Positions 8,117 through 16,712 of a DNA stretch of 26,340 nt are shown here, one piece after another. Location: contig CAYOQJ010000059.1 of assembly GCA_964406095.1 (NCBI GenBank), forward strand, positions 1 through 26,340. The letters are read 5' to 3'. Within the stretch, counting starts at the first letter, position 1. The number at the start of each line of letters is the position of its first letter. The notes beneath the pieces were generated by a model. That model was given only the letters and a program-made list of their open reading frames with translations, made no database searches and had not been told where the DNA came from. The DNA comes from M55B167 sp964406095 (GTDB lineage: Bacteria > Verrucomicrobiota > Kiritimatiellia > RFP12 > UBA1067). Both the position numbers and the translations under genes were made by a program.

Positions 8117-9406
8117 CTATTTAGCTTCCTGCAGCAGGAACTCCATCGTTTTTTCGAAAACAACCTGCTGTTTCACAACATAGGAAGAACCGTTTTCAGC
8201 AAGCTTCGCACGTAGCTCTTCAACCTTCATGCTGTAATCATCAGCCATCTTGGCATACTTGTCAGCGATTTCATCCTCCGAGGCTTCAATGCCTTCCTGT
8301 TCGGCAATTGCCTGCATAATATAATTCAACCGCAACTGATCGGTCGCCCCTTTGGTGGCATCCTGCAAAAAGCGGTCTTTGTGTGCGGTTATCTCCTCTT
8401 TCTTCATGCCATGATACTGCGCCCGGCGCAACATCTGATCCAAAACATTGTTGACCATGTCGGCCAACTCGGATTCAGGCAGATCGAAACTAGCCTTTCT
8501 AAGCAGATGGGCGGCCACCGTATCTTTGCGCCGTTGTTCCTCGGTCTCGCGAGCACTCTGCAGCATCCTCTCCCGTACATTAGCTCGAAAATCTTCCATG
8601 CTCTCCTGCTTGGCCTGCTTGCACAACTCATCATCGGCCGGACATATCTGCTGACGGATCGACTTGACCTTGACCTCATAAACCGCCTTGCAGCCATGCA
8701 GCTTTTCAATCGGATGAGTTTTTGAAAATTTGAATTTAATGGTTTTTTCATCACCGCTGCGTAACCCGATCAGCTCCTCGACGACCTCAGGTATAAATTG
8801 AGACTCTTCGACCTGAAACCAGAAATCCTGCGCTTCGGAGATACGCTCCGCTTCAGGCACAACCTCTTTAACCGGCTTGCCGTCGATGGCACCCGCATAA
8901 TCAATGCAAACCAGATCATTGCGGGAGATCGCATATTCCTCTTCGGCATTTTCAAATTTCGCAAAAGCCGCCCGGACTTTCTCAATATAGCTGTCGACCT
9001 CCTCTTCGGTTACTGTTAGATCCTGCGGCTTGACGGCGATACCCTTATATTTCGGCACTTTCACCTCAGGCTCAACATCGGCCACCAGGGTGAAGTTCAG
9101 TCCGGTTTCCGGTGAAAACTGTACATCAACAATATCTCTAGCCCTAACCAGTTTAATCTCGGCCTGTTTCAAGGCCTCGGGATATAATTTGCGACAGAGG
9201 CGGGTTTCGGTCTCCCGGTTGATATCGGCCCCGAATATCTGCAGAAGCTTTTCCTTAGGCGCCCTGCCCTTTCTAAAGCCCTTGATCTGTCCCTCGCGAT
9301 GATATTTATTCAAAACATTCTTATACTCTGCTCCTGTCTCAGAAGAATCGGCCTTTACAGAAACATTCACCTTGCAGGCGCCAGCCGGCTTGACATCGAC
9401 ATTCAT
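8117..9406 (-). CDS. tig: Trigger factor (ribosome-associated chaperone)
   Basis: Cotranslational chaperone that docks at the ribosome exit tunnel. The 429-residue protein has the ribosome-binding signature GFRKGRAP (43-50) in its N-terminal domain, an FKBP-type PPIase domain in the middle (around DLVCIDYAGAIDGKPV) and a helical C-terminal arm domain, matching the usual length. AGGA lies 6-8 nt before the ATG. The first cysteine-containing residues and conserved VxVKA strand support this start. It ends in TAG, one of several bona fide amber stops here, and is the first gene of the tig-clpP-clpX operon. Confidence 0.96.
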   Translation of the reverse strand: MNVDVKPAGACKVNVSVKADSSETGAEYKNVLNKYHREGQIKGFRKGRAPKEKLLQIFGADINRETETRLCRKLYPEALKQAEIKLVRARDIVDVQFSPETGLNFTLVADVEPEVKVPKYKGIAVKPQDLTVTEEEVDSYIEKVRAAFAKFENAEEEYAISRNDLVCIDYAGAIDGKPVKEVVPEAERISEAQDFWFQVEESQFIPEVVEELIGLRSGDEKTIKFKFSKTHPIEKLHGCKAVYEVKVKSIRQQICPADDELCKQAKQESMEDFRANVRERMLQSARETEEQRRKDTVAAHLLRKASFDLPESELADMVNNVLDQMLRRAQYHGMKKEEITAHKDRFLQDATKGATDQLRLNYIMQAIAEQEGIEASEDEIADKYAKMADDYSMKVEELRAKLAENGSSYVVKQQVVFEKTMEFLLQEAK

Positions 9407-9487
9407 TTAAAATCCTTTCCTTTTTCTGGCAAAAAGAGTCTTGCATTTTAGCAGTTAATGAAACATAAATCACGCATAATATATTAT

Positions 9488-9555
9488 GGGTTGAAATGGT
9501 TGAGAGGTTGAAACTGCGTAGTATTATCCTTTAACTTTTTCAACTCTTTTAACCC
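9488..9555. repeat. Imperfect inverted repeat (GGTTGAAA type)
   Basis: Left arm gggttgaaatggttgaga and onward pairs with the right arm ending cttttaaccc; about 18 of 26 aligned positions match, around a short AT-rich loop. The left arm itself is a threefold repeat of a GGTTGA(A/G)A motif. It is upstream of tig and may be a dispersed repeat or a regulatory hairpin. Confidence 0.6.
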
Positions 9556-9633
9556 TACTAAAACAGCGATGATTAAAACTCTACGGTTCTTTTGTTAACT
9601 AGCTTACGCTCTTAACAAAGTTTCAGTTTGGTT

Positions 9634-9686
9634 ACCTGTCTGTGCGTGTACGCACCTGTCTGCCTGATAGGCAGGCGCAGACAGGT
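9634..9686. repeat. Cloverleaf-like inverted repeat (ACCTGTCTG type)
   Basis: An outer 9-bp stem pairs acctgtctg (9634-9642) with cagacaggt (9678-9686). Inside are two smaller hairpins, gtgcgtgtacgcac (9642-9655) and ctgcctgataggcag (9660-9674). A second acctgtctg at 9654-9662 can compete for the same 3' arm. It begins about 50 nt beyond the rho stop, so it could act as the 3' end of the rho transcript, but there is no U-tract; a REP-type element is the simpler reading. Confidence 0.75.
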
Positions 9687-9736
9687 GGCTCCGCTGTTTT
9701 AGAGATACACTCAACCGACAATTCGCACCAACCGGC

Positions 9737-11446
9737 TTACGCCTCCTTAATCCCGATTAGAAACTCCGCATTGCTTTGCGTCTTTTTAATACGCTTGACG
9801 ATCATCTCCATCGCTTCCACCGCCGGTATGCCATTGAGTGCGCGACGCAGTGTCCAGGTACGGCTCAACTCATCGGGATAGAGCAGCAACTCCTCTTTGC
9901 GCGTGCCGGAGCGCTCGATATTGATCGCCGGGAAGACACGTTTGTCAACCATTGAGCGGTCCAGACAAAGCTCCATATTACCAGTCCCTTTGAACTCTTC
10001 AAAAATAACATCATCCATACGGCTGCCGGTTTCCACCAGTGCGGTTGCAATGATCGTAAGGCTGCCGCCGTTTTCAATATTACGTGCCGCGCCGAAGAAA
10101 CGTTTGGGTTTGTGTAACGCGTTGGCATCCACACCGCCGGATAGAATTTTGCCAGAATTAGGCTGAACGGTATTGTAAGCACGCGCCAGGCGTGTGATGC
10201 TGTCCAGCAGAATTACGACATCCTTGCCATTTTCCACCTGCCGTTTGGCAACTTCACTGACCATTTCCGCAACCTGAACGTGGCGCTCAGGAGCTTCATC
10301 AAAGGTCGAACTCAGAACTTGCGCTCTAGTGTTGCGCTGCATATCGGTCACCTCTTCAGGTCGTTCATCAATAAGCAGAATAAAGAGTTCGGCGTCAGGA
10401 TGGTTATCCGAAATTGCATTGGCAACCTTCTGCAACAGCACAGTTTTGCCGGTCCGTGGCGGGGCCACAATCAAGCCGCGCTGACCGAAACCGATCGGCG
10501 TGAAGATATCCATAATGCGCATTGAAACTTCCGCAGGCTCCGTTTCCAGTCTGATCCGCCGATCCGGAAAAAGCGGCACCAAATTCTCAAAATGAATGGT
10601 GCGGCGTGCCATATCGGCGGTTTTGCCGTTGACACTGTCAACTTTGTTCAGCGCGAAAAACTTATCTTTGTCTTTTGGATCACGCACCGGGCCCTCCAGC
10701 ACATCACCCGTACGCAGTCCGAAGCGACGAATCTGAGAGGGTGAAACATAAACATCCTCCGGGCATTGCAAATAATTACTGCGCGGCGAACGCAGAAAGC
10801 CATAACCATCCGGCAGTATTTCAAGCACACCGCTGGTAATCACCGTGCCGTTGCGGCGCAGATAGCTACGTATTATTTCAAAAATGATCTGATGTTTCTT
10901 AAGCGAAGCCAAATCTTCGGGGTCGGCCTGTGGCAACATATCCATCAGCTCCGCCACACTCTTTTTTTGCAGAACCGCCAGATATAAATCCGGCAGACTT
11001 TCCGCCACCGGCGGTGTGTAGACATCGACAATTTTTTCCTGACCGCCCCGCTGACCACTTTGCTGTGATGAGTGGTTTTCGGCAGCAGAACTGCGGTTAC
11101 CCTTCTGTTCAGCCGGTTCAGAAGAACCCTTTGCATCACTCTGATCTTTTTTGCGGGATGATCCCGGAGTGCTCTTAAGACGTGCACCGCGTTTGCCTGA
11201 ACTCTGTTGCGACGCACCAGAACCTCCACGCGAGGGACGGGTCACGCCGCCAGCCGAGCGTCCGCCGTTCGCACCACCGGTTTTCTTCTCGCTACTGGCA
11301 GGTCGACTCACCGCGCCTGCCATTGTGCCGGGTGTATATCTGGTCCATTTAACCGGGCCGGCTGAGCTTTCACGCTGTGTTTCGTTCTTGGCGTACTTTT
11401 CTTTATGTTCACTCCGCTTGGAATCTCTGCTCTCTTCTGCACTCAT
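9737..11446 (-). CDS. rho: Transcription termination factor Rho with long disordered N-terminal extension
   Basis: Hexameric RNA helicase that ends transcription in the cytoplasm. Of 569 residues, about 1-145 are a low-complexity Ser/Gly/Lys/Gln/Arg-rich extension, absent from the ~420-residue E. coli protein. Then come the Rho N-terminal helical domain (about 149-198), the RNA-binding cold-shock-like domain (about 203-268) and the ATPase core with Walker A APPRTGKT (328-335), Walker B VVILLD (410-415) and the Q-loop/R-loop region (LSGGVD, then EFKGTGN). Basic, RGG-like spacer regions occur in Rho of several phyla and can add RNA binding or phase-separation behaviour. The ATG overlaps the coaE stop by 4 nt and has AGAGG upstream, so the two are cotranscribed. 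Confidence 0.96.
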   Translation of the reverse strand: MSAEESRDSKRSEHKEKYAKNETQRESSAGPVKWTRYTPGTMAGAVSRPASSEKKTGGANGGRSAGGVTRPSRGGSGASQQSSGKRGARLKSTPGSSRKKDQSDAKGSSEPAEQKGNRSSAAENHSSQQSGQRGGQEKIVDVYTPPVAESLPDLYLAVLQKKSVAELMDMLPQADPEDLASLKKHQIIFEIIRSYLRRNGTVITSGVLEILPDGYGFLRSPRSNYLQCPEDVYVSPSQIRRFGLRTGDVLEGPVRDPKDKDKFFALNKVDSVNGKTADMARRTIHFENLVPLFPDRRIRLETEPAEVSMRIMDIFTPIGFGQRGLIVAPPRTGKTVLLQKVANAISDNHPDAELFILLIDERPEEVTDMQRNTRAQVLSSTFDEAPERHVQVAEMVSEVAKRQVENGKDVVILLDSITRLARAYNTVQPNSGKILSGGVDANALHKPKRFFGAARNIENGGSLTIIATALVETGSRMDDVIFEEFKGTGNMELCLDRSMVDKRVFPAINIERSGTRKEELLLYPDELSRTWTLRRALNGIPAVEAMEMIVKRIKKTQSNAEFLIGIKEA

Positions 11447-12036
11447 CCGTACCTCTTTTTCAGGAGAGACCCTACTCTCTCCGCTTCCATTTTAAGCGCT
11501 TCCACGCTTCCGTTGTTTTCAACTATTATATCGGCCCGTCGACTATGCTCCCCGGAGGAGATTTGCGCGGAAATCCGCGCCTCCGCTTCATCTGTGGTAA
11601 AATTGCGTCTGCTGATCAGACGTCTGATCCGCTCTGCACGCTCTGCAACCAGAGCTACCACACAATCATAACGATTTTCCCAACCCAGCTCGTACAGCAA
11701 AGGAATCACAACCAAAGGGATTCCCCGATGCGTACCTTTAAACCACTGCTCAATATGCCTCTCCACCAAAGGATGCACTATTAAATTTAAAAGTTTACGA
11801 GAAGATTCATCCGCAAAAACAATCGATCCCAGCAGTTTTCGGTCGACCGCTCCATCTGCCTGAATAACTGCGTCTCCAAACTCTCGACGAATAGGCTCAA
11901 CTGCGGCCCCACCCCGCGACTCAAGCGCATGAACTACAAAATCACTATCCAGAATGTCAAATCCCTGTTCACTCAGATAGGCACAGAACAGAGTCTTACC
12001 GCAGGCAATTCCGCCGGTTATAACAATTTTGGTCAT
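11443..12036 (-). CDS. coaE: Dephospho-CoA kinase
   Basis: Phosphorylates the 3'-hydroxyl of the ribose in dephospho-CoA, the last step of coenzyme A synthesis. The 197-residue protein (normal length) begins with a P-loop, GGIACGKT (8-15), followed by the substrate-binding DSDFVVHALE segment (32 onward; family D-x-D) and a lid region with HPLVERHIEQW. It overlaps rho by 4 nt. The ATG at 12036 has only a distant AAGG upstream, so the ribosome-binding site is weak, but the P-loop position makes this start firm. Confidence 0.94.
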   Translation of the reverse strand: MTKIVITGGIACGKTLFCAYLSEQGFDILDSDFVVHALESRGGAAVEPIRREFGDAVIQADGAVDRKLLGSIVFADESSRKLLNLIVHPLVERHIEQWFKGTHRGIPLVVIPLLYELGWENRYDCVVALVAERAERIRRLISRRNFTTDEAEARISAQISSGEHSRRADIIVENNGSVEALKMEAERVGSLLKKRYG

Positions 12037-12151
12037 GATATTGCGAACACCTTTTCAGGCAACCGCCTGTCCGGCCTTTTTGATGCGTACCCGATTACTT
12101 ATGGAGAGCTATACGTTCACAACCAGCAGGCAGTGATAACACTTCCCTCAA

Positions 12152-12251
12152 CCTAAAAACGGCAGTTGCCATTTTGTCGTAGATGCAAGGCGCACGGTTT
12201 TCAGCTATAGTGACTATGCTGGAAGCCGTGCAACACCGCAGATGCGGTAAA
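12152..12251. repeat. ~100 bp palindromic repeat, copy 2
   Basis: The sequence is the reverse complement of 32-132, from cctaaaaacggcagttgcc to ccgcagatgcggtaaa, with a handful of substitutions that often preserve pairing as G-T wobbles. Its outer arms (gttgcca near 12172 and tggcaac at 12254-12260) pair around the central hairpin. Confidence 0.85.
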
Positions 12252-12266
12252 ACTGGCAACCCCTTG

Positions 12267-12369
12267 CGGTTTGAAATTCAGAAAATTCTTCACCCATTGG
12301 GTGCAGCTTATAAAATTAACAAATTCCTTATTAACAATCATTTAACTCAGTTTCTGAATTTCAAATGCC
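12267..12369. repeat. Inverted repeat with perfect 15-bp arms
   Basis: The arms tttgaaattcagaaa (12270-12284) and tttctgaatttcaaa (12351-12365) are perfectly complementary, and the pairing extends imperfectly to cgg/ccg outside. The ~66-nt loop is AT-rich. It is directly beside copy 2 of the palindromic repeat, between that copy and a 12-bp motif shared with the outer edge of copy 1. Confidence 0.8.
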
Positions 12370-12430
12370 GTAAATAGGCTCAATCGATCATGCCATCCAA
12401 TACACAACACGAAACGCCTGGTTTTTGAGC

Positions 12431-12470
12431 AAAAAAGGATGCCAAGCCTCATCGGATGACATCCTTTTTC
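12431..12470 (-). terminator. Intrinsic terminator after the cluster B secretin
   Basis: On the minus strand, AAAAAGGATG (12469-12460) pairs with CATCCTTTTT (12441-12432) and runs into further T residues, 20-60 nt beyond the secretin stop. The symmetric A/T runs could let it work in both directions. Confidence 0.7.
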
Positions 12471-12490
12471 AGCAATGACGCCGCATCGCC

Positions 12491-15400
12491 TCAGAATACC
12501 GGCTCTGCTGCGGGTGCCGGTGCCTCCGGTGCAACTGAGGCGGCAGTTGTATCACTCGGTGAAGATGCAGCACCACCACCACCGCCGGAAAGGATCGGTG
12601 AGGTCGCTCTGCTACCCTGCCCGATTACACGTCCGGCCGGGTCAACAAGACGAGCTGTCACAAAAACCAACAGGTTACGTTTGTCACTCTGTTCCGAACG
12701 GCTACGGAAGAAACGTCCCATGTATGGCAGATCACCTAGGAAGGGAATCTTGTCCTCAATGGTTACCCGGTTTTCATTGATCAAACCGCCCATAACCACA
12801 GTCGCGCCATTGTATATAGAGAGTTGTGTTGAAACCGAGCGTACCGGGAAGAAGGGCTGTTCCATCGGCAGCTCTGTATATTCAACCTTCGACTCCTGCA
12901 GGAAAATCTCAGTAATAGGATCCAGCACACCGGACGGCACAATTTTAGGAACCTTGGTACCGTAATTTTTCCAGACCGGCTCCGAAACAACCTGCGGATT
13001 GAGCAGCAAATTGATCATCTGTCCCTCGGCTGAAACCTCGGGCACCACCTGCAGAATCACGCCTACTTCACGCATTTCAAAGTTCTGCGGCTCAACAATC
13101 GCCAACGGATCACCGCTGCTGCCGTCGCTGATGCCGCCAATGTTACCCTGCTGCGACATCGTGACTTCGAACTCGGTCGGGTAGATATACTCAGTCACCA
13201 CCTTCATCACCGCCTCCTGCCCGGATTTGGTTACCACCTTGGGGGCGGATAGCAGATCGGAATCGGAGCGCTGACTCAACATGTGCAAAATCATCGAAAC
13301 ATCGGCATTGCCCAAGAATGCGTTAACGCGCATGAAGTTGTCATTGATTGTCGCTCCTTCGGGCACAATCGGGTTGCCCTCGGTGCTCAGATAACGCATG
13401 CCGGTACTGTAATTGTTGCCGTCTATCTTGCCGACGCTCATGTTGTGCGTACTACTGGGCACACTGCCGACAAGTCCCTCCAGCGGTACCGCGTGGGTTG
13501 TACCCAACTTATCGGTGTAATAACCGGTGCCCATCCCGCCCGGTGAGTTGTAGGGCGCATACTGAGTGAGCTCATTACCCGCGACATCCTCGAGCGGGTT
13601 GCCGTTGGCATCATAAACCGGAACAAGTTTATTGCTGTGCTCTTTGAGATTCAGCGCTTTATCCAACAGACCACCGGCATCAAAACTAAAGTCGCTGTTG
13701 AGTAGCCACTCAAAGCCCAGTGAATTCAAATCGTTCTGAGAAACCTCGACAAAACGGGCTTCGATCTCAATCAGACGGGGAGTGACATTCAAATCTTCGA
13801 GGACCCGCTCAAAAGAGGCTAGCTGATCGGATGTGTTGGTCACTCGCAGTTTACCGATGGTAGCCATATAGGATATAGATGAGCCATCAGGCCACTGCAC
13901 ACCCATATCTTCGAAGAACTTCTTCCAATCCTGCTTCTCGCCCATATCAGAGGTGGTCATGAAGATGTCGGTGCCGGTGCTGGCGCTGCTTCCGATCTCG
14001 CTGGCCGCCGCTCCCAGACGCTCGGTCAGGGTCGGCAGAACATTGTAGGCGCGGGTGATCAGCTCATCGTCGGGATCATTCATCGGCACAATCATAACGA
14101 TATTACCGCGGACACGGAACTTCATGCCGGTTACATCGCAAACCAGTTTGAGGGCGTCATAAAGACTGATGAAGCGTGCGCTCATCGCCTGAATCTGCGG
14201 GACTCCGCCACTGGATGGTATTGTGTCGGCAGCTGCGGCAAAGGGATCGTTGCTGATTTCCTCAGCCTCCTCCTTGGGCGCATTGCTGCCTAGTTTGAGC
14301 ACCAGGTTAACGCCGCGCTGTTCCACCGGAATCTCCGGATCATCATAGTCGCGACTGGCCTGCTTGAAGAAATCGACTGCGTCGATGATGGTGGCTGGCG
14401 GACGGAAACTGACCTCAGGTATAATAATACTCTGCAGTTTCTCAGAGATGATCTGCTCGTTTGTACGTCCAGTATTGATTTCGACTTTATCGGTTTTACT
14501 GGTCAGTTCGTTCTCACTGTCAGCAACCTGCTCGCTGTTGATCGCATAACGATCGGGAGTCCAGGCGTCGCGCACGTCGCGGATCATCAGTGTGCGAGTC
14601 GCTTCAAATTCAAGATCCGCCACCAACTTATCGCGATCACCAATCAGCTTGCGCAAACGCATAGCTTCGCTGTTATTGGGAAATTCGCGCAAAACCAGCT
14701 CGCACTCTTCAAGTGCCTTGTCGTAATCACCCAGAGTGTAGTGCTGACGAGAGAGGCGCAAACGGCGACTTACCAGATCGCGATCCTCCTTGTGACTCTC
14801 CTCATTCATCACATGACTTACTTCGCTGGCATCTTTTTCCGCTTTTTCAGGCTCACGACGCAACAGATCAACCAGATTCTGAGCTTTGGGATGTCCGCGT
14901 TCCAAGGCCTGGCCAGCCAACAGCAGAGCCTGGTCGTACTTATGCGATCTGTAGGACTGCATGGCCTCCTCGTAATACGCATCGCGCATACCCTGGCGAG
15001 CCTCGTTGATGGCAGCCTCGGTTGATGGACGTGCCACAATATAGTCCAGTGCCTGTTTATACTGCTCGCGGGCCTTCTCGTATTCCTTTTCCTTGAAAAG
15101 TTTACGGGCATTCTCAAGCGAACTTAAACCATGATCGTCCAGTGACTGACGGCGAATGGTTTCGAGTGTCATCAGCTCCGATATGATCGCCTCCTGATCC
15201 CTATTGTCGCCCTGCGCTACAGCCGTCTCTTTTTTATCAGCAGACTTCTGCGGGGTCGATGCAACAGCTTGGGTAGCCTTTTCAGACTCCTTCGGCTTGA
15301 CCTGCGCATTTTGCACTGCTGCCTTAGGCTCCGCTTTGGCAGCAGGTGCCGCTTTCTGAGCAGGTGCAGCATCTACCGCATCACGCTTATCCTGTTTCGC

Positions 15401-15559
15401 AGCCTGCTCTTCAGCCGGCTTCCGGACTTCAGGCTTCTGGGCAGGTTTTCCTCCCAAATCCTGCAGCAACGCTTCAAGAGCATCCTGAGCTTGCACATTG
15501 ATTATTGCACTCAGTGCAACAACACCTAAAACTAACAACCACCTTGATCTGTACGTCAT
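12491..15559 (-). CDS. Secretin, Amuc_1098/PilQ-like, with TPR-type N-terminal region (cluster B)
   Basis: Outer-membrane secretin of 1022 residues, forming a gated multimeric pore. In order: signal peptide (1-25, cleavage after VQA), a Lys/Ala/Pro/Gln-rich disordered stretch (about 28-118), helical TPR-like repeats (about 125-310; ARKLFKEKEYEKAREQYKQA, YDKALEECELVLREFP), an STN/N0-type domain (about 385-500), an N1-type domain (IGKLRVTNTSDQLASFERVL) leading into EARFVEVSQNDLNSLGFEW, and the C-terminal secretin barrel (about 770-990; GGLINENR, then PFLGDLPYMGRFF). A Ser/Gly/Ala tail ends it. AGGAG lies 10 nt before the ATG. It is the last gene of the operon, as Amuc_1098 is in Akkermansia. 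Confidence 0.9.
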   Translation of the reverse strand: MTYRSRWLLVLGVVALSAIINVQAQDALEALLQDLGGKPAQKPEVRKPAEEQAAKQDKRDAVDAAPAQKAAPAAKAEPKAAVQNAQVKPKESEKATQAVASTPQKSADKKETAVAQGDNRDQEAIISELMTLETIRRQSLDDHGLSSLENARKLFKEKEYEKAREQYKQALDYIVARPSTEAAINEARQGMRDAYYEEAMQSYRSHKYDQALLLAGQALERGHPKAQNLVDLLRREPEKAEKDASEVSHVMNEESHKEDRDLVSRRLRLSRQHYTLGDYDKALEECELVLREFPNNSEAMRLRKLIGDRDKLVADLEFEATRTLMIRDVRDAWTPDRYAINSEQVADSENELTSKTDKVEINTGRTNEQIISEKLQSIIIPEVSFRPPATIIDAVDFFKQASRDYDDPEIPVEQRGVNLVLKLGSNAPKEEAEEISNDPFAAAADTIPSSGGVPQIQAMSARFISLYDALKLVCDVTGMKFRVRGNIVMIVPMNDPDDELITRAYNVLPTLTERLGAAASEIGSSASTGTDIFMTTSDMGEKQDWKKFFEDMGVQWPDGSSISYMATIGKLRVTNTSDQLASFERVLEDLNVTPRLIEIEARFVEVSQNDLNSLGFEWLLNSDFSFDAGGLLDKALNLKEHSNKLVPVYDANGNPLEDVAGNELTQYAPYNSPGGMGTGYYTDKLGTTHAVPLEGLVGSVPSSTHNMSVGKIDGNNYSTGMRYLSTEGNPIVPEGATINDNFMRVNAFLGNADVSMILHMLSQRSDSDLLSAPKVVTKSGQEAVMKVVTEYIYPTEFEVTMSQQGNIGGISDGSSGDPLAIVEPQNFEMREVGVILQVVPEVSAEGQMINLLLNPQVVSEPVWKNYGTKVPKIVPSGVLDPITEIFLQESKVEYTELPMEQPFFPVRSVSTQLSIYNGATVVMGGLINENRVTIEDKIPFLGDLPYMGRFFRSRSEQSDKRNLLVFVTARLVDPAGRVIGQGSRATSPILSGGGGGAASSPSDTTAASVAPEAPAPAAEPVF

Positions 15560-15639
15560 ACGGAGAGACTCCTACATTGGCAGGAAACAACCTGTTAATT
15601 CTTCAAATTGAGATATTAATATACCTCATAACGGGACAA

Positions 15640-16704
15640 CTAATCAAGCTTAGTAATAACTTTTTGTTTACCAGTTGACTCATTCTCCACAGTTACGGAT
15701 GGAGCTTCGTTGTCGACATCAATTACACGGTAGCTTTCCTCGCGAACTTTCAGAGTGCCGCCCTTAACCGCCTTGTATTCGGTATCATCGAGCGGCAGTC
15801 GGATCGTTGCTTCAATATCCGTATTCTTTCTGCCTTCATTGATTCTCATCGTCACCTCCTTGCCGTCTGACTTGCGCCTGACAACAACCGTCGAAATATC
15901 TACAGTCTGCTCGACATTGTCCATACCTTCAATTTTGCGCTTTTCAAATTTTTTCTCGGCACTGAGGGAGACCCAGCCGGTATCACCAATCATCTCATTC
16001 GCCTTAACCCAGTAGGTACGGCGCGGCTGGGCGACATTGAATGTCATCTGCAGCTTGCCGTCAGGCATCTTGTTAAGTCCAGTAAAGATAAAGGGTATTT
16101 TCACGCTACGTACATCCACCAACTCAAGAATCTCCATCAGCGGCGGATGTGATTTGGGATCATCCAGAGCCGTGCCGGCTTTATACTCCACCAGGTTTGA
16201 AAAACCGTCACCATCCAGGTCGAGCTCCGCGTCAGCCGCAACATTCGGGTTCAAGCCGTATTTATTTTCGATATCATCCGGTATGCCGTCGTTGTCGCTG
16301 TCCTGCCCCGGCATTTTTTCATCCGGTTTACGTGGCTGTTCCTTGCCGCAGAAGGGGCAACTGCGAGCGTCGTAGGAGATCGGTTTGCGACAACTCTCTT
16401 CAATGCACATGACGCGCCACTCGGGGGTTAGAAAACCGGCCTCGCCAGCCTGCGGAGGATTGAGCGCAAGCGGTTTCCGGGCCTGACTAACTGCCTGATC
16501 ATACCCGTCCATGTTTATCGGATTCAGGGGCTCCCCGCTCGGCTTCAGGCTGGTAAGCTGATTGACAAAACGCTCTTCATCCTGCTGGCGATTCATGCCG
16601 GCATTGGTCAAATAAAAGAGCGAAATCACCAGACCGATCAGCACTATAACCGCGATCAGTTTGTCATATTGTCTTAAAAAAGGAATTTCACTGATAGGCT
16701 TCAC
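15640..16704 (-). CDS. Amuc_1099-like membrane protein with zinc-ribbon-like and Ca-binding motifs (cluster B)
   Basis: Predicted bitopic inner-membrane protein of 354 residues with a periplasmic bulk. One transmembrane helix (about 16-36) follows a short cytoplasmic tail. A four-cysteine motif (C100, C105, C116, C119, ending CPFCG) looks like a zinc ribbon. Two acidic thrombospondin-type-3/dockerin-like loops follow, DSDNDGIPDDIE (135-146) and DLDGDGFSNLVEY (162-174), which usually bind calcium. The last 160 residues are beta-rich and may contact the secretin. The start is GTG with AGGAG 6 nt upstream, and the stop is TAG. Its role is inferred from position between the Amuc_1100-like and secretin genes. 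Confidence 0.75.
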   Translation of the reverse strand: MKPISEIPFLRQYDKLIAVIVLIGLVISLFYLTNAGMNRQQDEERFVNQLTSLKPSGEPLNPINMDGYDQAVSQARKPLALNPPQAGEAGFLTPEWRVMCIEESCRKPISYDARSCPFCGKEQPRKPDEKMPGQDSDNDGIPDDIENKYGLNPNVAADAELDLDGDGFSNLVEYKAGTALDDPKSHPPLMEILELVDVRSVKIPFIFTGLNKMPDGKLQMTFNVAQPRRTYWVKANEMIGDTGWVSLSAEKKFEKRKIEGMDNVEQTVDISTVVVRRKSDGKEVTMRINEGRKNTDIEATIRLPLDDTEYKAVKGGTLKVREESYRVIDVDNEAPSVTVENESTGKQKVITKLD

Positions 16705-16712
16705 TGTTGCTC

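Larger units (their letters stand above)
9407..9736. other. 330 bp gene-free interval between rho and tig
   Basis: No convincing gene. It contains a 68-bp imperfect hairpin (9488-9555), a cloverleaf-like repeat structure (9634-9686) and presumably the tig promoter. A possible minus-strand -10 box TAAAAT lies about 40-45 nt upstream of tig, without a good -35. Confidence 0.7.
12037..12490. other. 454 bp gene-free interval between coaE and the secretin
   Basis: Both flanking genes are on the minus strand. The interval holds copy 2 of the palindromic repeat (12152-12251), a separate inverted repeat (12267-12369) and a terminator for the secretin operon (12431-12470). The short ORFs here are repeat-derived and not credible. 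Confidence 0.75.

Noticed and set aside
9634..9686. tRNA gene suggested by the cloverleaf-like fold
   Set aside because: It is only 53 nt, with no T-loop, anticodon arm or CCA-compatible acceptor stem.
133..12151. A 12-kb composite transposon bounded by the inverted ~100 bp repeats
   Set aside because: The enclosed segment carries essential housekeeping genes (tig, clpP, clpX, rho, coaE) and no transposase or integrase; independent repeat copies are the simpler reading.
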